Source of the DNA: DRPN01 sp964599235 | Lineage (GTDB): Bacteria > Bacteroidota > Bacteroidia > Bacteroidales > VadinHA17 | DNA length: 64,000 bases | NCBI GenBank assembly: GCA_964599235.1 | Contig: CAZRDX010000003.1 | Location: 62,001-126,000 of the forward strand | Reading direction: 5' to 3' | Shown here: one piece after another, positions 18,760 to 27,289 of the stretch | How positions within the stretch are numbered: the stretch's first letter is position 1 | Layout of the letters: every line of letters begins with the position of its first letter | The notes under the pieces: generated by a model | Databases searched by the model: none | Told to the model about the DNA's origin: nothing | What the model saw: only the letters and a program-made list of their open reading frames with translations | Program-made: the position numbers and the translations under genes

Positions 18760-20318
18760 CGGTGACGTGGTTGCAGGACCGCCAGCGGGATCAGCATCTC
18801 CTCCATCGAAATGCCCCCGTGCTGGAACGTCCCCTTGTAATAACGGGAATAGTAATTGAGGTTCTTGGGATAGACCAGGAACTGTTTCTCGCGTGCAAAG
18901 ACGAACGTCGAGGTGATGTGGTCTTTGGGCAGCTGCATCTCTTCGGGATGGCGGCAGCCGAACAGCTCCTTACGGTCGTAGTTAAGGTTCCTGCCCAGCT
19001 TGTAGCGCAGGTTGGTAGTGGTGTCGCGGTCGCCGATGACCTTCACCGGCACCTCCACATCGATGCTGCCATGGTCGGTGGTGATGATGAGCGTGACCTC
19101 CTGACCGGCCAGATAACGGATAAGCGAATACATGTAAGAATGTTCGAACCAGGTGCCTGCCAGCGCACGGAAAGCTTTCTCGTCACGGGCCAGCTCACGG
19201 ATGATGTCCATCTCGGTGCGCGCATGCGAGAGCATGTCGATGAAATTGTATACCAGCACCACGAGATCGTTCTGCAGGAGGTTGTTCAGCTCGTTGAGGA
19301 TGCGTTTTCCCTCACGCTGGTTGAGCACTTTGCGGTAAGCAAAACGCAGCCCCGGCGCCAGCCGCCGTACCTGCTCGCCCAAGAGCTGCTCCTCGTACTC
19401 GTTCTTGTTCCCCTCCTCCTCGTCAAAACGCCAGTACTGCGGATAACGACGATGGATCTCCAGCGGCATCATCCCCGCGAACATCGCATTGCGGGCATAC
19501 TGGGTCACCGTGGGCAGGATGCTCGAAAAGATCTCTTCCCGCTCCAGCAGGAAATGGTCGCTGATAAGACGGTACAGCACGCGCCACTGGTCGTAACGCA
19601 GGTTGTCGACCACCACCACCACGCTTTTTCTCCCTTCGCGCACCAGGGGGAAGACCCACTTGCCGAAGACCGCCGGCGAGAACACCGGCGGCTCGCCCCG
19701 TCCCGAGAGCCAGGTGGTGTAGTTCTTCATCACAAAACGCGCAAAACCCTGTTCCGCCTCCCGCCGCTGGTCGGCCAACACCTCCGCCATCCCGCCGGTG
19801 TCCCGGCCGGCCATCTCCATATCCCAGTAGATAAGGCGGCGGTAGATCTCCTGCCACTCCCGGAAAGTAGCAGCCTTCGAGATCTTCATCGACAGCTCGC
19901 GGAACTCGTCCTGATACTTGGAAATGGTCTGCTGCTCACGGATACGTTCCTGCTCGGTCACTTTCTTCAGGGTGAGCAGCAGCTGCTGCGGCCGCACCGG
20001 CTTGATCAGATAGTCGGCGATCTTCGAGCCAATGGCCTGCTCCATGAGATCCTCCTCCTCACTCTTGGTGATCATCACCACCGGCAGGTCGGGCAGATGC
20101 TCCTTGATGCGGGTGAGGGTCTCCAGACCGCTGAGGCCCGGCATGTGCTCGTCGACAAAAACCACATCGAAAGGCTCTTCCCGCACCCTCTCCAGGGCAT
20201 CCACGCCGTTGGTGGCCGTCACCACATGATACCCCCGCTCGCGCAGGAACATCACCTGCGCCTGCAACAGATCGATCTCATCATCCACCCACAGGACACG
20301 CGTCTGCCTCATCCTCAT
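18756..20318 (-). CDS. porX: PorX: response regulator with PglZ domain, type IX secretion regulator
   Basis: Two-domain regulator of type IX secretion. Residues 1-120 form a receiver domain: acidic pair in VLWVDDE, phospho-acceptor Asp56 in VVFVDEHMPG, Lys85 in MITKSEEE and Lys106 in YLIKP. The rest is a PglZ (alkaline-phosphatase superfamily) domain with VVVDNLRYDQW, LPTVTQYARNAMFAG and ITTDHGSID carrying the expected metal and nucleophile residues. At 520 residues it matches P. gingivalis PorX. ATG codons at 20318 and 20312 are both possible starts. It lies 31 bases after porW and overlaps tsaE. The partner kinase PorY is not in the window. Confidence 0.93.
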   Translation of the reverse strand: MRMRQTRVLWVDDEIDLLQAQVMFLRERGYHVVTATNGVDALERVREEPFDVVFVDEHMPGLSGLETLTRIKEHLPDLPVVMITKSEEEDLMEQAIGSKIADYLIKPVRPQQLLLTLKKVTEQERIREQQTISKYQDEFRELSMKISKAATFREWQEIYRRLIYWDMEMAGRDTGGMAEVLADQRREAEQGFARFVMKNYTTWLSGRGEPPVFSPAVFGKWVFPLVREGRKSVVVVVDNLRYDQWRVLYRLISDHFLLEREEIFSSILPTVTQYARNAMFAGMMPLEIHRRYPQYWRFDEEEGNKNEYEEQLLGEQVRRLAPGLRFAYRKVLNQREGKRILNELNNLLQNDLVVLVYNFIDMLSHARTEMDIIRELARDEKAFRALAGTWFEHSYMYSLIRYLAGQEVTLIITTDHGSIDVEVPVKVIGDRDTTTNLRYKLGRNLNYDRKELFGCRHPEEMQLPKDHITSTFVFAREKQFLVYPKNLNYYSRYYKGTFQHGGISMEEMLIPLAVLQPRHR

Positions 20319-20349
20319 CACACTTTGCGCCGCCGGACACCCGGCAGGG

Positions 20350-23007
20350 TCACCTAAGATAATGCTTTTCGTAGAAAATACGATAAGCATCCACCGACTT
20401 GTTATGCAGGAACTCAAGATAGTTCTCCCGCGTGAAAAGGAACGCCTGGATGCCGTATTTCGACATCAGCCCCAGCAGCTGCGAAGAGGTGTTGAAAGCC
20501 GTCGCATACTCCATGGCTTGCTTGAACTTGCCCAAAGGCTTGATGATGACCAGCGTATAACCCTTCAAAGCATTCTGATCCACCTCCACCGAGAAATCTT
20601 TCTGCGGATACTGGTCGGTGTTGAAGTTGATGATCTCGAACTTCAGTTCATTGACGTCGGCTTCTCCGCGTGGCACGAGCAGCACCATGAAATGGTCACC
20701 TCCCGGGAAGAACTTGTAGTTGACGCTCGCGATGCGTTCGTCTTCCTTTTTCTTGACCACCGGGTTCTCTTTCTTGAGCAGGGCGATGAGGTCGCGGGCA
20801 CGCCGGGCGATCTCAGGGTCGCTGACCGTGTCGGCCACCATCTTGAGCTGCTCTTTCAGCACCACAGGGTCGGCGCTCTTGCCCATGGCCAGAGCCCGCA
20901 AAAATAGGTAACGGTCACGCAGATAAGGCTCGGGATCCTGTTGCAAAGCCTTGTCGGCCGCGGCGACCACCTCCTGGTAACGTCCTTCCTCAAAGAGACG
21001 GTACACCCGGGCATACCGCTCCTCTTCCGCCTTCTTCCTGGCCTCCACCTTGCGGTAATACTCGGGATCCTGCAGCATCTTCGCCTGCTCACTCTCAGGG
21101 AAACGGGCGATGAGCATCGCCTTGTATTTGCTGGCCAGCGCCTCATTGCCCGTCTCGCGGTAGATCTTGTAAAGGTTGTAGAAAGCCGACAACAGGTACT
21201 TGCTGTCAGGATATTCCTTCACCAGTCTCTCCAGGTTGCGGATGGCCCGCTGATGGTCTTTCATCTCATGCTCGAAGATGAGGGCCGACTCAAAAAGTCC
21301 CTCCTGTTTCTTTGCATGCGAGACGGCCATCAGTGAGTCGCTGAGGGGGATCTGGCGCAGGTAGTAGCTGCGGCTCTTGCGGTTGTTGGTCTGCACCTCT
21401 TCGGCCGAGGGGGCCAGGGTCACCGAGTCCTCTGCATTGGTCTCGAACGACATGGTCACCTTGCTGCGACGGCGCCAGTTGTCCTCCAGCGGGCGCTTGC
21501 CCCACCGTTTGAGGAACTCCTCCCGCCCGAAAGCCAGGGCCGTGGGGTTGTAGAAATACCATTTCCCGCCCCGTGCGATCTCGCCCATGTAACGCTGACG
21601 CGTGTCGAGAGCCTGGCCCTGCGAATAAGGCTCCACCATCTGCTCCTCTGCCGCTTTCCGCTCTCTCTCCTCCTCCCGGCGGATGAGCTCGTCGATGACG
21701 GCCAGCCGCTCCTCACGGCTCATCGCCGCCAGACGCTGAAGACTGTCCTGCAAGGCCACCTCGTCGGTGTACCGCACCAGACGGTTCAGACTCTTGCTCC
21801 TGTCCCGGTACTCCTCATAACCCGGATAATCGGGCGGCAGAAAAGCTACCGCACTGTCGTAGTACATCTGCGCATGCTTGTAATCCTCCCGGCCGAAATA
21901 GAGATCGGCCATCGTCAGATAGGAAAGACCTTTCTGGGTGTTGTTCGACACCGACGCATGAGCCGATTTCAGGAAATAGTCGATGGCCTCCCCCTCCTGG
22001 CCTTCCCGCAAAGCCACCTTGCCGAAAGCATAATAGATCTGGTCGCGGTACTCCTTGTTCTTCTCATCACGCAACAGCTTGCGCAACGTCTTCTTGATCT
22101 CCTTCACGTCGGCATGGGCAATGCCCGAATTCTGGGCGATTTTCACCTGCGCCGAAAAACGCATGTCATAGATGGGGTTCTGATGCAACACCTCACGGAA
22201 AAAATGCACCGCTTTTTCCGTATTGCCCTCTTCCTCATAAAGCTGACCGAGCAGATAGGCCATATAGGCTTTGTCGCGTTTCTTCCGGGTATGGGAATAG
22301 GCTTTCTCCAGCTCTTCGATGGCTGCCGCTCTTTTTCCCTCCAGCAGATAGTGGTTGGCCACGGCAGCATGGTACTCCTGCCGCAGCTTTTCCGGGATGC
22401 CCTCCTCTTTTTCCTGCTGCTGCAGTTCGTTGAGCACCATGGCAGCATTGCGCAGGTTACCCTGCCTGTCGTAGGTCTTCATCAGCCAGATGCGTGCGGC
22501 CGTGACCACCTCCTTGTCGGGAAAACGGCCGATGATGTAGTTGAAGGTGATGACCGCCTCCTCCAGTTTGTTGCTCAGATACTGCGCCTTGCCCATCAGC
22601 AGATAACTGTCGTCCACCCACTTGTTGTATTCGGGGAGCTTGTAGAAAGCCTTCTCCTTGGGAGTGGGGTGGGCACTCTTCTTGGGCTTGGCCTTGATGG
22701 AGTGGTAGGTGATCAGCTTCGAGGTCTTCTTCACCACGCGGTCCATCTGCGACGACATCATCCCCGCCATCTCCCTGGTCTCGATGGGGAACACCGGCAG
22801 CGTCCTGTTCAGATCAGGCTTGTATTGCTTCCAGGCCTGCCGTACCGCCGCCTTGTAACTCTCAATGGCATTGAAGTAGATATTGTAATGGGATACCAGC
22901 TGATGGAAAGCCCGCGTGGCTCCGGTGTTCTTCTCCACCGAACAGCCGCCGGCCAGAAACGACCAGACCATCACCCCTGCAAAAAGATACCGGAACTTCT
23001 TCCTCAA
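20350..23007 (-). CDS. porW: PorW/SprE-type TPR lipoprotein of the type IX secretion system
   Basis: Outer-membrane lipoprotein with tetratricopeptide repeats. In P. gingivalis and Flavobacterium its relatives are needed for type IX secretion and gliding. The N-terminus is a lipoprotein signal (FLAGGCS, Cys22), then ATRAFHQLVSHYNIYFNA, a block I associate with PorW. Helical TPR-like repeats run through most of the 885 residues. The C-terminal segment FPGGDHFMVLLVP is also PorW-like. The start codon is TTG at 23007: the next ATG would remove the positive N-region of the signal peptide. porX lies 31 bases downstream, which strengthens the call. A generic TPR lipoprotein is the alternative. Confidence 0.82.
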   Translation of the reverse strand: MRKKFRYLFAGVMVWSFLAGGCSVEKNTGATRAFHQLVSHYNIYFNAIESYKAAVRQAWKQYKPDLNRTLPVFPIETREMAGMMSSQMDRVVKKTSKLITYHSIKAKPKKSAHPTPKEKAFYKLPEYNKWVDDSYLLMGKAQYLSNKLEEAVITFNYIIGRFPDKEVVTAARIWLMKTYDRQGNLRNAAMVLNELQQQEKEEGIPEKLRQEYHAAVANHYLLEGKRAAAIEELEKAYSHTRKKRDKAYMAYLLGQLYEEEGNTEKAVHFFREVLHQNPIYDMRFSAQVKIAQNSGIAHADVKEIKKTLRKLLRDEKNKEYRDQIYYAFGKVALREGQEGEAIDYFLKSAHASVSNNTQKGLSYLTMADLYFGREDYKHAQMYYDSAVAFLPPDYPGYEEYRDRSKSLNRLVRYTDEVALQDSLQRLAAMSREERLAVIDELIRREEERERKAAEEQMVEPYSQGQALDTRQRYMGEIARGGKWYFYNPTALAFGREEFLKRWGKRPLEDNWRRRSKVTMSFETNAEDSVTLAPSAEEVQTNNRKSRSYYLRQIPLSDSLMAVSHAKKQEGLFESALIFEHEMKDHQRAIRNLERLVKEYPDSKYLLSAFYNLYKIYRETGNEALASKYKAMLIARFPESEQAKMLQDPEYYRKVEARKKAEEERYARVYRLFEEGRYQEVVAAADKALQQDPEPYLRDRYLFLRALAMGKSADPVVLKEQLKMVADTVSDPEIARRARDLIALLKKENPVVKKKEDERIASVNYKFFPGGDHFMVLLVPRGEADVNELKFEIINFNTDQYPQKDFSVEVDQNALKGYTLVIIKPLGKFKQAMEYATAFNTSSQLLGLMSKYGIQAFLFTRENYLEFLHNKSVDAYRIFYEKHYLR

Positions 23008-23036
23008 CGTTGGCAGTTTTTCTTAACAAGAAACAC

Positions 23037-23044
23037 CAAAACTA
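23037..23044 (-). promoter_or_regulatory. Putative -7 element for porW
   Basis: Minus-strand TAGTTTTG matches TAnnTTTG, 30 bases upstream of the porW TTG start. No clear -33 element. Confidence 0.3.
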
Positions 23045-23124
23045 TGAAAATAGTATCTTTTTCCGTCTCTTTTTACAGGGGAAACGTCACTGCCGGGAGA
23101 AGGCCCGGGGAGACGGGACAAGGT

Positions 23125-23367
23125 TCACTTGTCTCCGGCCTCACGCACTGCCTTCACTTCCGGCACCTCCTTGATGACCGCCTGCTCGATGCCGGCAAGG
23201 GTCTGACGACGGTAAGGACAGTCCTTGCAGGCTCCCGAGAGCTCGACCACCACCACTCGGTCGTCTGTGATCTCAAGCACCTTCACATCGCCGCCGTCGG
23301 CCTGGAGATACTCCCTCATCCGTTCGATGACGGACAATACTTTCTGCTGAACGGGATCGGTTCTCAT
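23125..23367 (-). CDS. Nfu-type iron-sulfur scaffold (NifU C-terminal domain only)
   Basis: Small Fe-S cluster scaffold or carrier of 80 residues. The sequence REYLQADGGDVKV and the cluster-binding CKDCPYRR (CXXC) are the hallmarks of the NifU C-terminal domain. The ATG at 23367 is preferred. A TTG at 23376 would overlap the mrp stop codon and add three residues. It lies directly behind mrp, an arrangement that pairs an Fe-S scaffold with an Fe-S-linked ATPase. Confidence 0.9.
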   Translation of the reverse strand: MRTDPVQQKVLSVIERMREYLQADGGDVKVLEITDDRVVVVELSGACKDCPYRRQTLAGIEQAVIKEVPEVKAVREAGDK

Positions 23368-23372
23368 TCGGG

Positions 23373-24473
23373 TCAATGCTTCGTGATGATGACGCGCTGG
23401 GTGGGTGGCAGCTCGCGGTTCCTCTTGTCCACCTGTTCGACCACTTTCTCGGCCAGCTCCTCGAAGATGCCGGCCAGGACGCTGTCCTCCTCGAGAGCCA
23501 CCGGGATGCCGGTATCGCCGCTCTCCCGTATCTTCTGCACGATAGGTATCCGGGCCAGCACCGGAACGTTGTATTTCTCCGAGAGTTTCTGTGCACCACC
23601 CTCGCCAAAGATGTAATATTTCTTGTCGGGCAGCTCCGGCGGCGTGAACCAGGCCATGTTCTCCACCAACCCCAGCACCGGGACGTTGATCTTATCGCTG
23701 CGGAACATGGCGATACCCTTGATGGCGTCGGCCAGCGCCACATCCTGCGGTGTGGAGACGATGATGGCTCCCGTCACCGAGATCTCCTGCACCAGCGTCA
23801 GATGGATGTCGCTCGTCCCCGGAGGCAGGTCGACGATAAGATAATCGAGTGCTCCCCAGTCACCCTGCTGCAACAGCTGCTTGATGGCACTCGTGGCCAT
23901 CGCACCACGCCAGACCAGGGCGTCGTCCTCGCTCACGAAGAAACCGATGGAAAGCACCTTCATGCCGTATTTCTCCAGGGGCACGATCATGTCCACCCCG
24001 TTCTTCTTCACCACCGAGGGCATGGCTCCCTCCAGCTGCAGCATCTTCGGCGCCGAAGGACCGTAAATGTCGGCATCGAGCAGCCCCACCTTCCAGCCGG
24101 CCTTGGCCAAAGCCGCCGCCAGATTGACCGCCACCATCGACTTGCCGACACCTCCCTTGCCCGAAGCTACCGCCACCACATTCTTCACCTCCGGTAGATA
24201 CTCGGGCGTGGCCTTCAGCGGCCCCACACGCACCGGCGCCGTCACCAGCACCTCCACATCATCACCGAAATGCTTGCGCAACTGCCGGTCCACCAGCTTC
24301 TTGATCGAATTGAAAAAAGGATCGTTCGGCTTCGGAAGCTTCAGCGTGAACAGCACCTGCCGCCCCTCCACCTTCAGATTCTCCACCATGTTGTTGGTGA
24401 CAATATCACCCGCAACCTCGGGATGCTTAATCTTCTTCAGGATCTCCAGTACGTTCTCTTTCGTGAGTTCCAT
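23373..24473 (-). CDS. mrp: Mrp/NBP35-family ATPase, iron-sulfur cluster carrier
   Basis: Cytoplasmic P-loop ATPase thought to carry Fe-S clusters to target proteins. Residues 1-90 are an MIP18/DUF59 domain. The deviant Walker A SGKGGVGKS follows near residue 110, then DADIYGPSAP and LIVDLPPGTSD. Length is 366 residues. The CXXC pair that in E. coli ApbC/Mrp follows ENM is absent: here the segment reads ENMAWFTPPELPDKKYYIFG. It has its own promoter at 24531-24563 and nfu lies just downstream. Confidence 0.92.
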   Translation of the reverse strand: MELTKENVLEILKKIKHPEVAGDIVTNNMVENLKVEGRQVLFTLKLPKPNDPFFNSIKKLVDRQLRKHFGDDVEVLVTAPVRVGPLKATPEYLPEVKNVVAVASGKGGVGKSMVAVNLAAALAKAGWKVGLLDADIYGPSAPKMLQLEGAMPSVVKKNGVDMIVPLEKYGMKVLSIGFFVSEDDALVWRGAMATSAIKQLLQQGDWGALDYLIVDLPPGTSDIHLTLVQEISVTGAIIVSTPQDVALADAIKGIAMFRSDKINVPVLGLVENMAWFTPPELPDKKYYIFGEGGAQKLSEKYNVPVLARIPIVQKIRESGDTGIPVALEEDSVLAGIFEELAEKVVEQVDKRNRELPPTQRVIITKH

Positions 24474-24530
24474 GGTCCGTTATTTTTCCGCCCCGCAGGA
24501 CATAATTTTTATTTGATTTAATTAAACGCA

Positions 24531-24563
24531 CAAAGATAAGGAAAGTTCTGTCGGATTGTACAA
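24531..24563 (-). promoter_or_regulatory. Promoter of mrp-nfu (TTG-N22-TATCTTTG)
   Basis: Minus-strand TTG (24561-24563), 22-base spacer, then TATCTTTG (24531-24538), a perfect -7 match. The mrp ATG lies 57 bases downstream. The spacer is one or two bases longer than usual. Confidence 0.45.
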
Positions 24564-24568
24564 GTGGT

Positions 24569-24898
24569 TCATAAATTTTCTGCCGGGTCCCAGAAAAGGC
24601 GCTCGAAATGGACCACTCGGTCGTCTTTCACTTCGACACCTTCCTGTTCGAGGAGGCGGCGCATGGTATCGCTGAAGCCGAAGGCATGTTTGCCGGTGAG
24701 GAGGCCCCGGCGGTTGACCACGCGGTGGGCGGGGAGGAACCCTTCGTGGCTGAAGGCGTGGCGGAGTGCCCATCCCACCATCCTGGCCGAGCGTGCCGCA
24801 CCCAGATAACGGGCAATGGCCCCGTAGGTGGTCACCCGCCCCGGCGGGATGCATCGCACCACCTCATACACCCGCTCAAAGAAGGGCTTGTTCGTCAT
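24569..24898 (-). CDS. Alkyltransferase-like (ATL/MGMT-fold) DNA-binding protein
   Basis: Resembles the C-terminal domain of O6-alkylguanine-DNA alkyltransferase (PPGRVTTYGAIARYLG, HRVVNRRGLL, LLEQEGV). The acceptor cysteine of PCHR is replaced: the motif reads PAHR (Ala57). The protein cannot perform alkyl transfer and belongs with ATL proteins, which bind alkylated guanine and recruit nucleotide excision repair. It has 109 residues. The ATG at 24898 is chosen because upstream codons overlap trmB and encode no family sequence. It overlaps trmB by 23 bases, so it is co-translated at the end of the holB-ricT-gldH-trmB string. Confidence 0.9.
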   Translation of the reverse strand: MTNKPFFERVYEVVRCIPPGRVTTYGAIARYLGAARSARMVGWALRHAFSHEGFLPAHRVVNRRGLLTGKHAFGFSDTMRRLLEQEGVEVKDDRVVHFERLFWDPAENL

Positions 24899-25595
24899 CG
24901 GGAAGATCCTCAAAATGCTGACGCCCCTCGAGACGGAAACGCAGATAACAGATCTTTTTCCCCTCTTCGAGGAACTGCTGCTCGTAAAAGGTCTGGATGG
25001 CAGCCGCCTCACCGTGGGGTCTCTCGCCATAGAGGTCGGCCGTCTTTTCCTCCACCGGCAGGCCGTTCAGCTCCGCCACCTTGCAGGCATACTCGTACAG
25101 TGCCCGGTTGTCGGTCTTCAGGTGGATGATGCCCTCCGGCCGCAGGAAACGGGCATACCGCTCCAGAAAACGGGGATGGATGAGCCGTTTCCTGGCCCTG
25201 CGTTTGGTGTGCTGGGGATCGGGAAAGGTGATCCAGATCTCCGACACCTCGTTGACGGTAAAGAAAGCATTGATGAGCTCGATGCGGGTACGGAGGAACC
25301 CGACGTTCCTAAGCCCTTCGTCGCGGGCCGTCACCGCCCCCCGCCACATACGCGCCCCCTTGATGTCGACGCCGAGGAAGTTACGCTCCGGATGGCGGCG
25401 GGCCAGCCCCACCGTGTATTCTCCTTTGCCGCATCCCAGCTCCAGCACCAGGGGATGGTCGTTACCGAAAAAGTCGGCCCCCCACCGTCCCTTCAGGGGA
25501 TGGTCGCGGCCGAACACCTCCTCGAAGGCAGGCTGCACGACGAAATCGATCGTCTCCAGCTCGGCCCAGCGCGCCAGTTTATTCTTTCTTCCCAT
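24876..25595 (-). CDS. trmB: tRNA (guanine-N7-)-methyltransferase
   Basis: SAM-dependent enzyme forming m7G46 in tRNA. The SAM-binding loop LELGCGKGEYTV, the tRNA-binding segment ITFPDPQHTKRRARKRL and HLKTDNRALYEY are all present. Its 239 residues are typical. The start overlaps the end of gldH by 17 bases and the stop overlaps the next gene by 23 bases. Confidence 0.96.
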   Translation of the reverse strand: MGRKNKLARWAELETIDFVVQPAFEEVFGRDHPLKGRWGADFFGNDHPLVLELGCGKGEYTVGLARRHPERNFLGVDIKGARMWRGAVTARDEGLRNVGFLRTRIELINAFFTVNEVSEIWITFPDPQHTKRRARKRLIHPRFLERYARFLRPEGIIHLKTDNRALYEYACKVAELNGLPVEEKTADLYGERPHGEAAAIQTFYEQQFLEEGKKICYLRFRLEGRQHFEDLPDDEQALL

Positions 25596-26061
25596 CGACG
25601 GTCGTTCTTACACGTTCCACACGCAACCCCACATCCCGCACCCCCGGCAGGTCGGTGCGCATGCCCTGCTCAATGTCGAAACGGTAAACCCCCCGGTAAG
25701 GGAAACGGATGTTGAGACGGTAGGGAAGACGCACGAAATACATGTCCCCCAACCCGCGACCCAGCCAGCGGCCCCGGTCGTCCGCCAGACGGAAATCCAC
25801 CGTATCGGTCAGCTCATCCCCCGCCGGCGAAGTGACGTGAATGAAAAGATAAAGATTGCTGTACGGATAATCGGAATAATGACGTACGTTGACGTAAATG
25901 TTGTGCAAATGCAAGGTGTCGTTCACCAGCACCTTGAAATGCAGGGCATCGGTGATGCGCCAGTTCTTCCCCTCGATCTCTTGGTTCTCCTCGAACACCT
26001 TCGCCGGGTCACAGGCCGCCACACCCAGCATCAGGAACAAGAACAACAAGTATTTCCTCAT
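25579..26061 (-). CDS. gldH: GldH-type gliding motility / secretion lipoprotein
   Basis: Lipoprotein of 160 residues whose relatives are required for gliding in Flavobacterium. The signal peptide ends at a lipobox (MLGVAAC, Cys17). The body is beta-rich (NIYVNVRHYSDYPYSNLYLF, VYRFDIEQGMRTDLPGV), as in GldH. The ricT stop overlaps its ATG by four bases. This ricT-gldH adjacency is, as far as I know, common in Bacteroidota and supports the call. Gliding itself cannot be inferred, since many non-gliding members carry gldH. Confidence 0.85.
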   Translation of the reverse strand: MRKYLLFLFLMLGVAACDPAKVFEENQEIEGKNWRITDALHFKVLVNDTLHLHNIYVNVRHYSDYPYSNLYLFIHVTSPAGDELTDTVDFRLADDRGRWLGRGLGDMYFVRLPYRLNIRFPYRGVYRFDIEQGMRTDLPGVRDVGLRVERVRTTVDGKKE

Positions 26062-27230
26062 CCACGTCCCCTCCTCTGGTTCTTCCTTTTGTTGCGTTTC
26101 TTGCGCTTCTTCTGGCTCTTCTTGTCGAAACGGGTAAGGCTGTCCTGACCCACCACGTTCTCAAAGTCGAAGCTCTCCTCTTTCTTTCCTTCGGCCAGCT
26201 GGAAGCCCCCCGCAAGACGGTCGGGTTTTTTTCCTTCGCGGTTCATCTGCCGGATCTCCTCCACCCTTTCCACCGGCACCGGTACCAGGTTGACCGGCGA
26301 ATGGGGGTCGGACGAATACCACATCACCCGCTTGAAAATGTCCGTCTTCTGATGATAATAGTTCCCTTCAAGCGTCTCGAGCACCACATCCGCCGGGGGG
26401 AAGTTCTTCTGGGCGTCGAGGTAGACATCAAGCTCGTAGTTGAGACAGCATTTCAGTTTGCCGCACTGTCCGGCCAGCTTGAGGGGGTTGAGCGAGAGCT
26501 CCTGGTATTTGGCGGCACTGGTGGATACCGACACGAAACGGTTCATCCACGAAGCACAACAAAGCTCCCGCCCGCAGGTACCGATGCCGCCGATGCGCCC
26601 GGCCTCCTGGCGTGCTCCTATCTGCCGCATCTCGATACGCACACGGAACTCTTCGGCCAGCACCTTGATCAGCTCACGGAAATCCACACGCTCATCGGCA
26701 ATGTAATAGAAAATGGCTTTCGTCTTGTCGCCCTGATACTCCACATCGCCGATCTTCATGTTGAGCCCCAGATCGGCCGCGATGCGGCGGGCCCGCAGCA
26801 TGGTGTCATGCTCCAGCGAAATGGCCTCTTTCCATTTCTCCAGATCGGCCGGCTTGGCAATGCGGTAGATCTTACGGAAATTCTCCTTCGAAGGGTCGAT
26901 GTTGGAAGCCCGCAGACGTTTCATCACCAGCTCGCCCGTGAGGGTCACGATGCCGATGTCGTGCCCCGGCGAAGCTTCCACAGCCACCACATCCCCCTTA
27001 CGCAGCTTGAGATGGTTGACGTTCTGGTAGATGCCCTTGCGCGTATTCTTGAAGTGCACCTCCACCAGATCCCTCTCCAGCACATCCGGAGGCACATCCG
27101 CCAACCAGTCCCACGAAGTGAGCTTGCAACATATATCTGAATAGTAGGCCCGGCTCTCCGTCACGTTCACAAGACATCCCCGGCCTACCGGCTTCATCTC
27201 TTCCATCATCCGTAAAATTTGACCTGTCAT
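26058..27230 (-). CDS. ricT: RicT/YaaT-like PSP1-domain protein
   Basis: PSP1 C-terminal-domain protein. In Bacillus the relative RicT forms an Fe-S-containing complex that affects RNA decay, but its job in Bacteroidota is not settled. The 390-residue protein carries clustered cysteines in GIGTCGRELCCASWMNRF and GQCGKLKCCLNYELD, as in RicT. The C-terminal 20 residues are almost all Lys, Arg and Gln, which suggests nucleic-acid contact. The ATG at 27230 lies 60 bases after holB. Confidence 0.88.
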   Translation of the reverse strand: MTGQILRMMEEMKPVGRGCLVNVTESRAYYSDICCKLTSWDWLADVPPDVLERDLVEVHFKNTRKGIYQNVNHLKLRKGDVVAVEASPGHDIGIVTLTGELVMKRLRASNIDPSKENFRKIYRIAKPADLEKWKEAISLEHDTMLRARRIAADLGLNMKIGDVEYQGDKTKAIFYYIADERVDFRELIKVLAEEFRVRIEMRQIGARQEAGRIGGIGTCGRELCCASWMNRFVSVSTSAAKYQELSLNPLKLAGQCGKLKCCLNYELDVYLDAQKNFPPADVVLETLEGNYYHQKTDIFKRVMWYSSDPHSPVNLVPVPVERVEEIRQMNREGKKPDRLAGGFQLAEGKKEESFDFENVVGQDSLTRFDKKSQKKRKKRNKRKNQRRGRG

Positions 27231-27279
27231 CCTCTCCGGGACAACAGGTGAGCATATATTGTGATGTTACCCCGAAAGG

Positions 27280-27287
27280 CAAAAATA
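27280..27287 (-). promoter_or_regulatory. Putative -7 element for the ricT operon
   Basis: Minus-strand TATTTTTG matches TAnnTTTG, in the 59-base gap after holB and about 50 bases upstream of ricT. No -33 TTG at the right distance, so weak. Confidence 0.3.
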
Positions 27288-27289
27288 AA

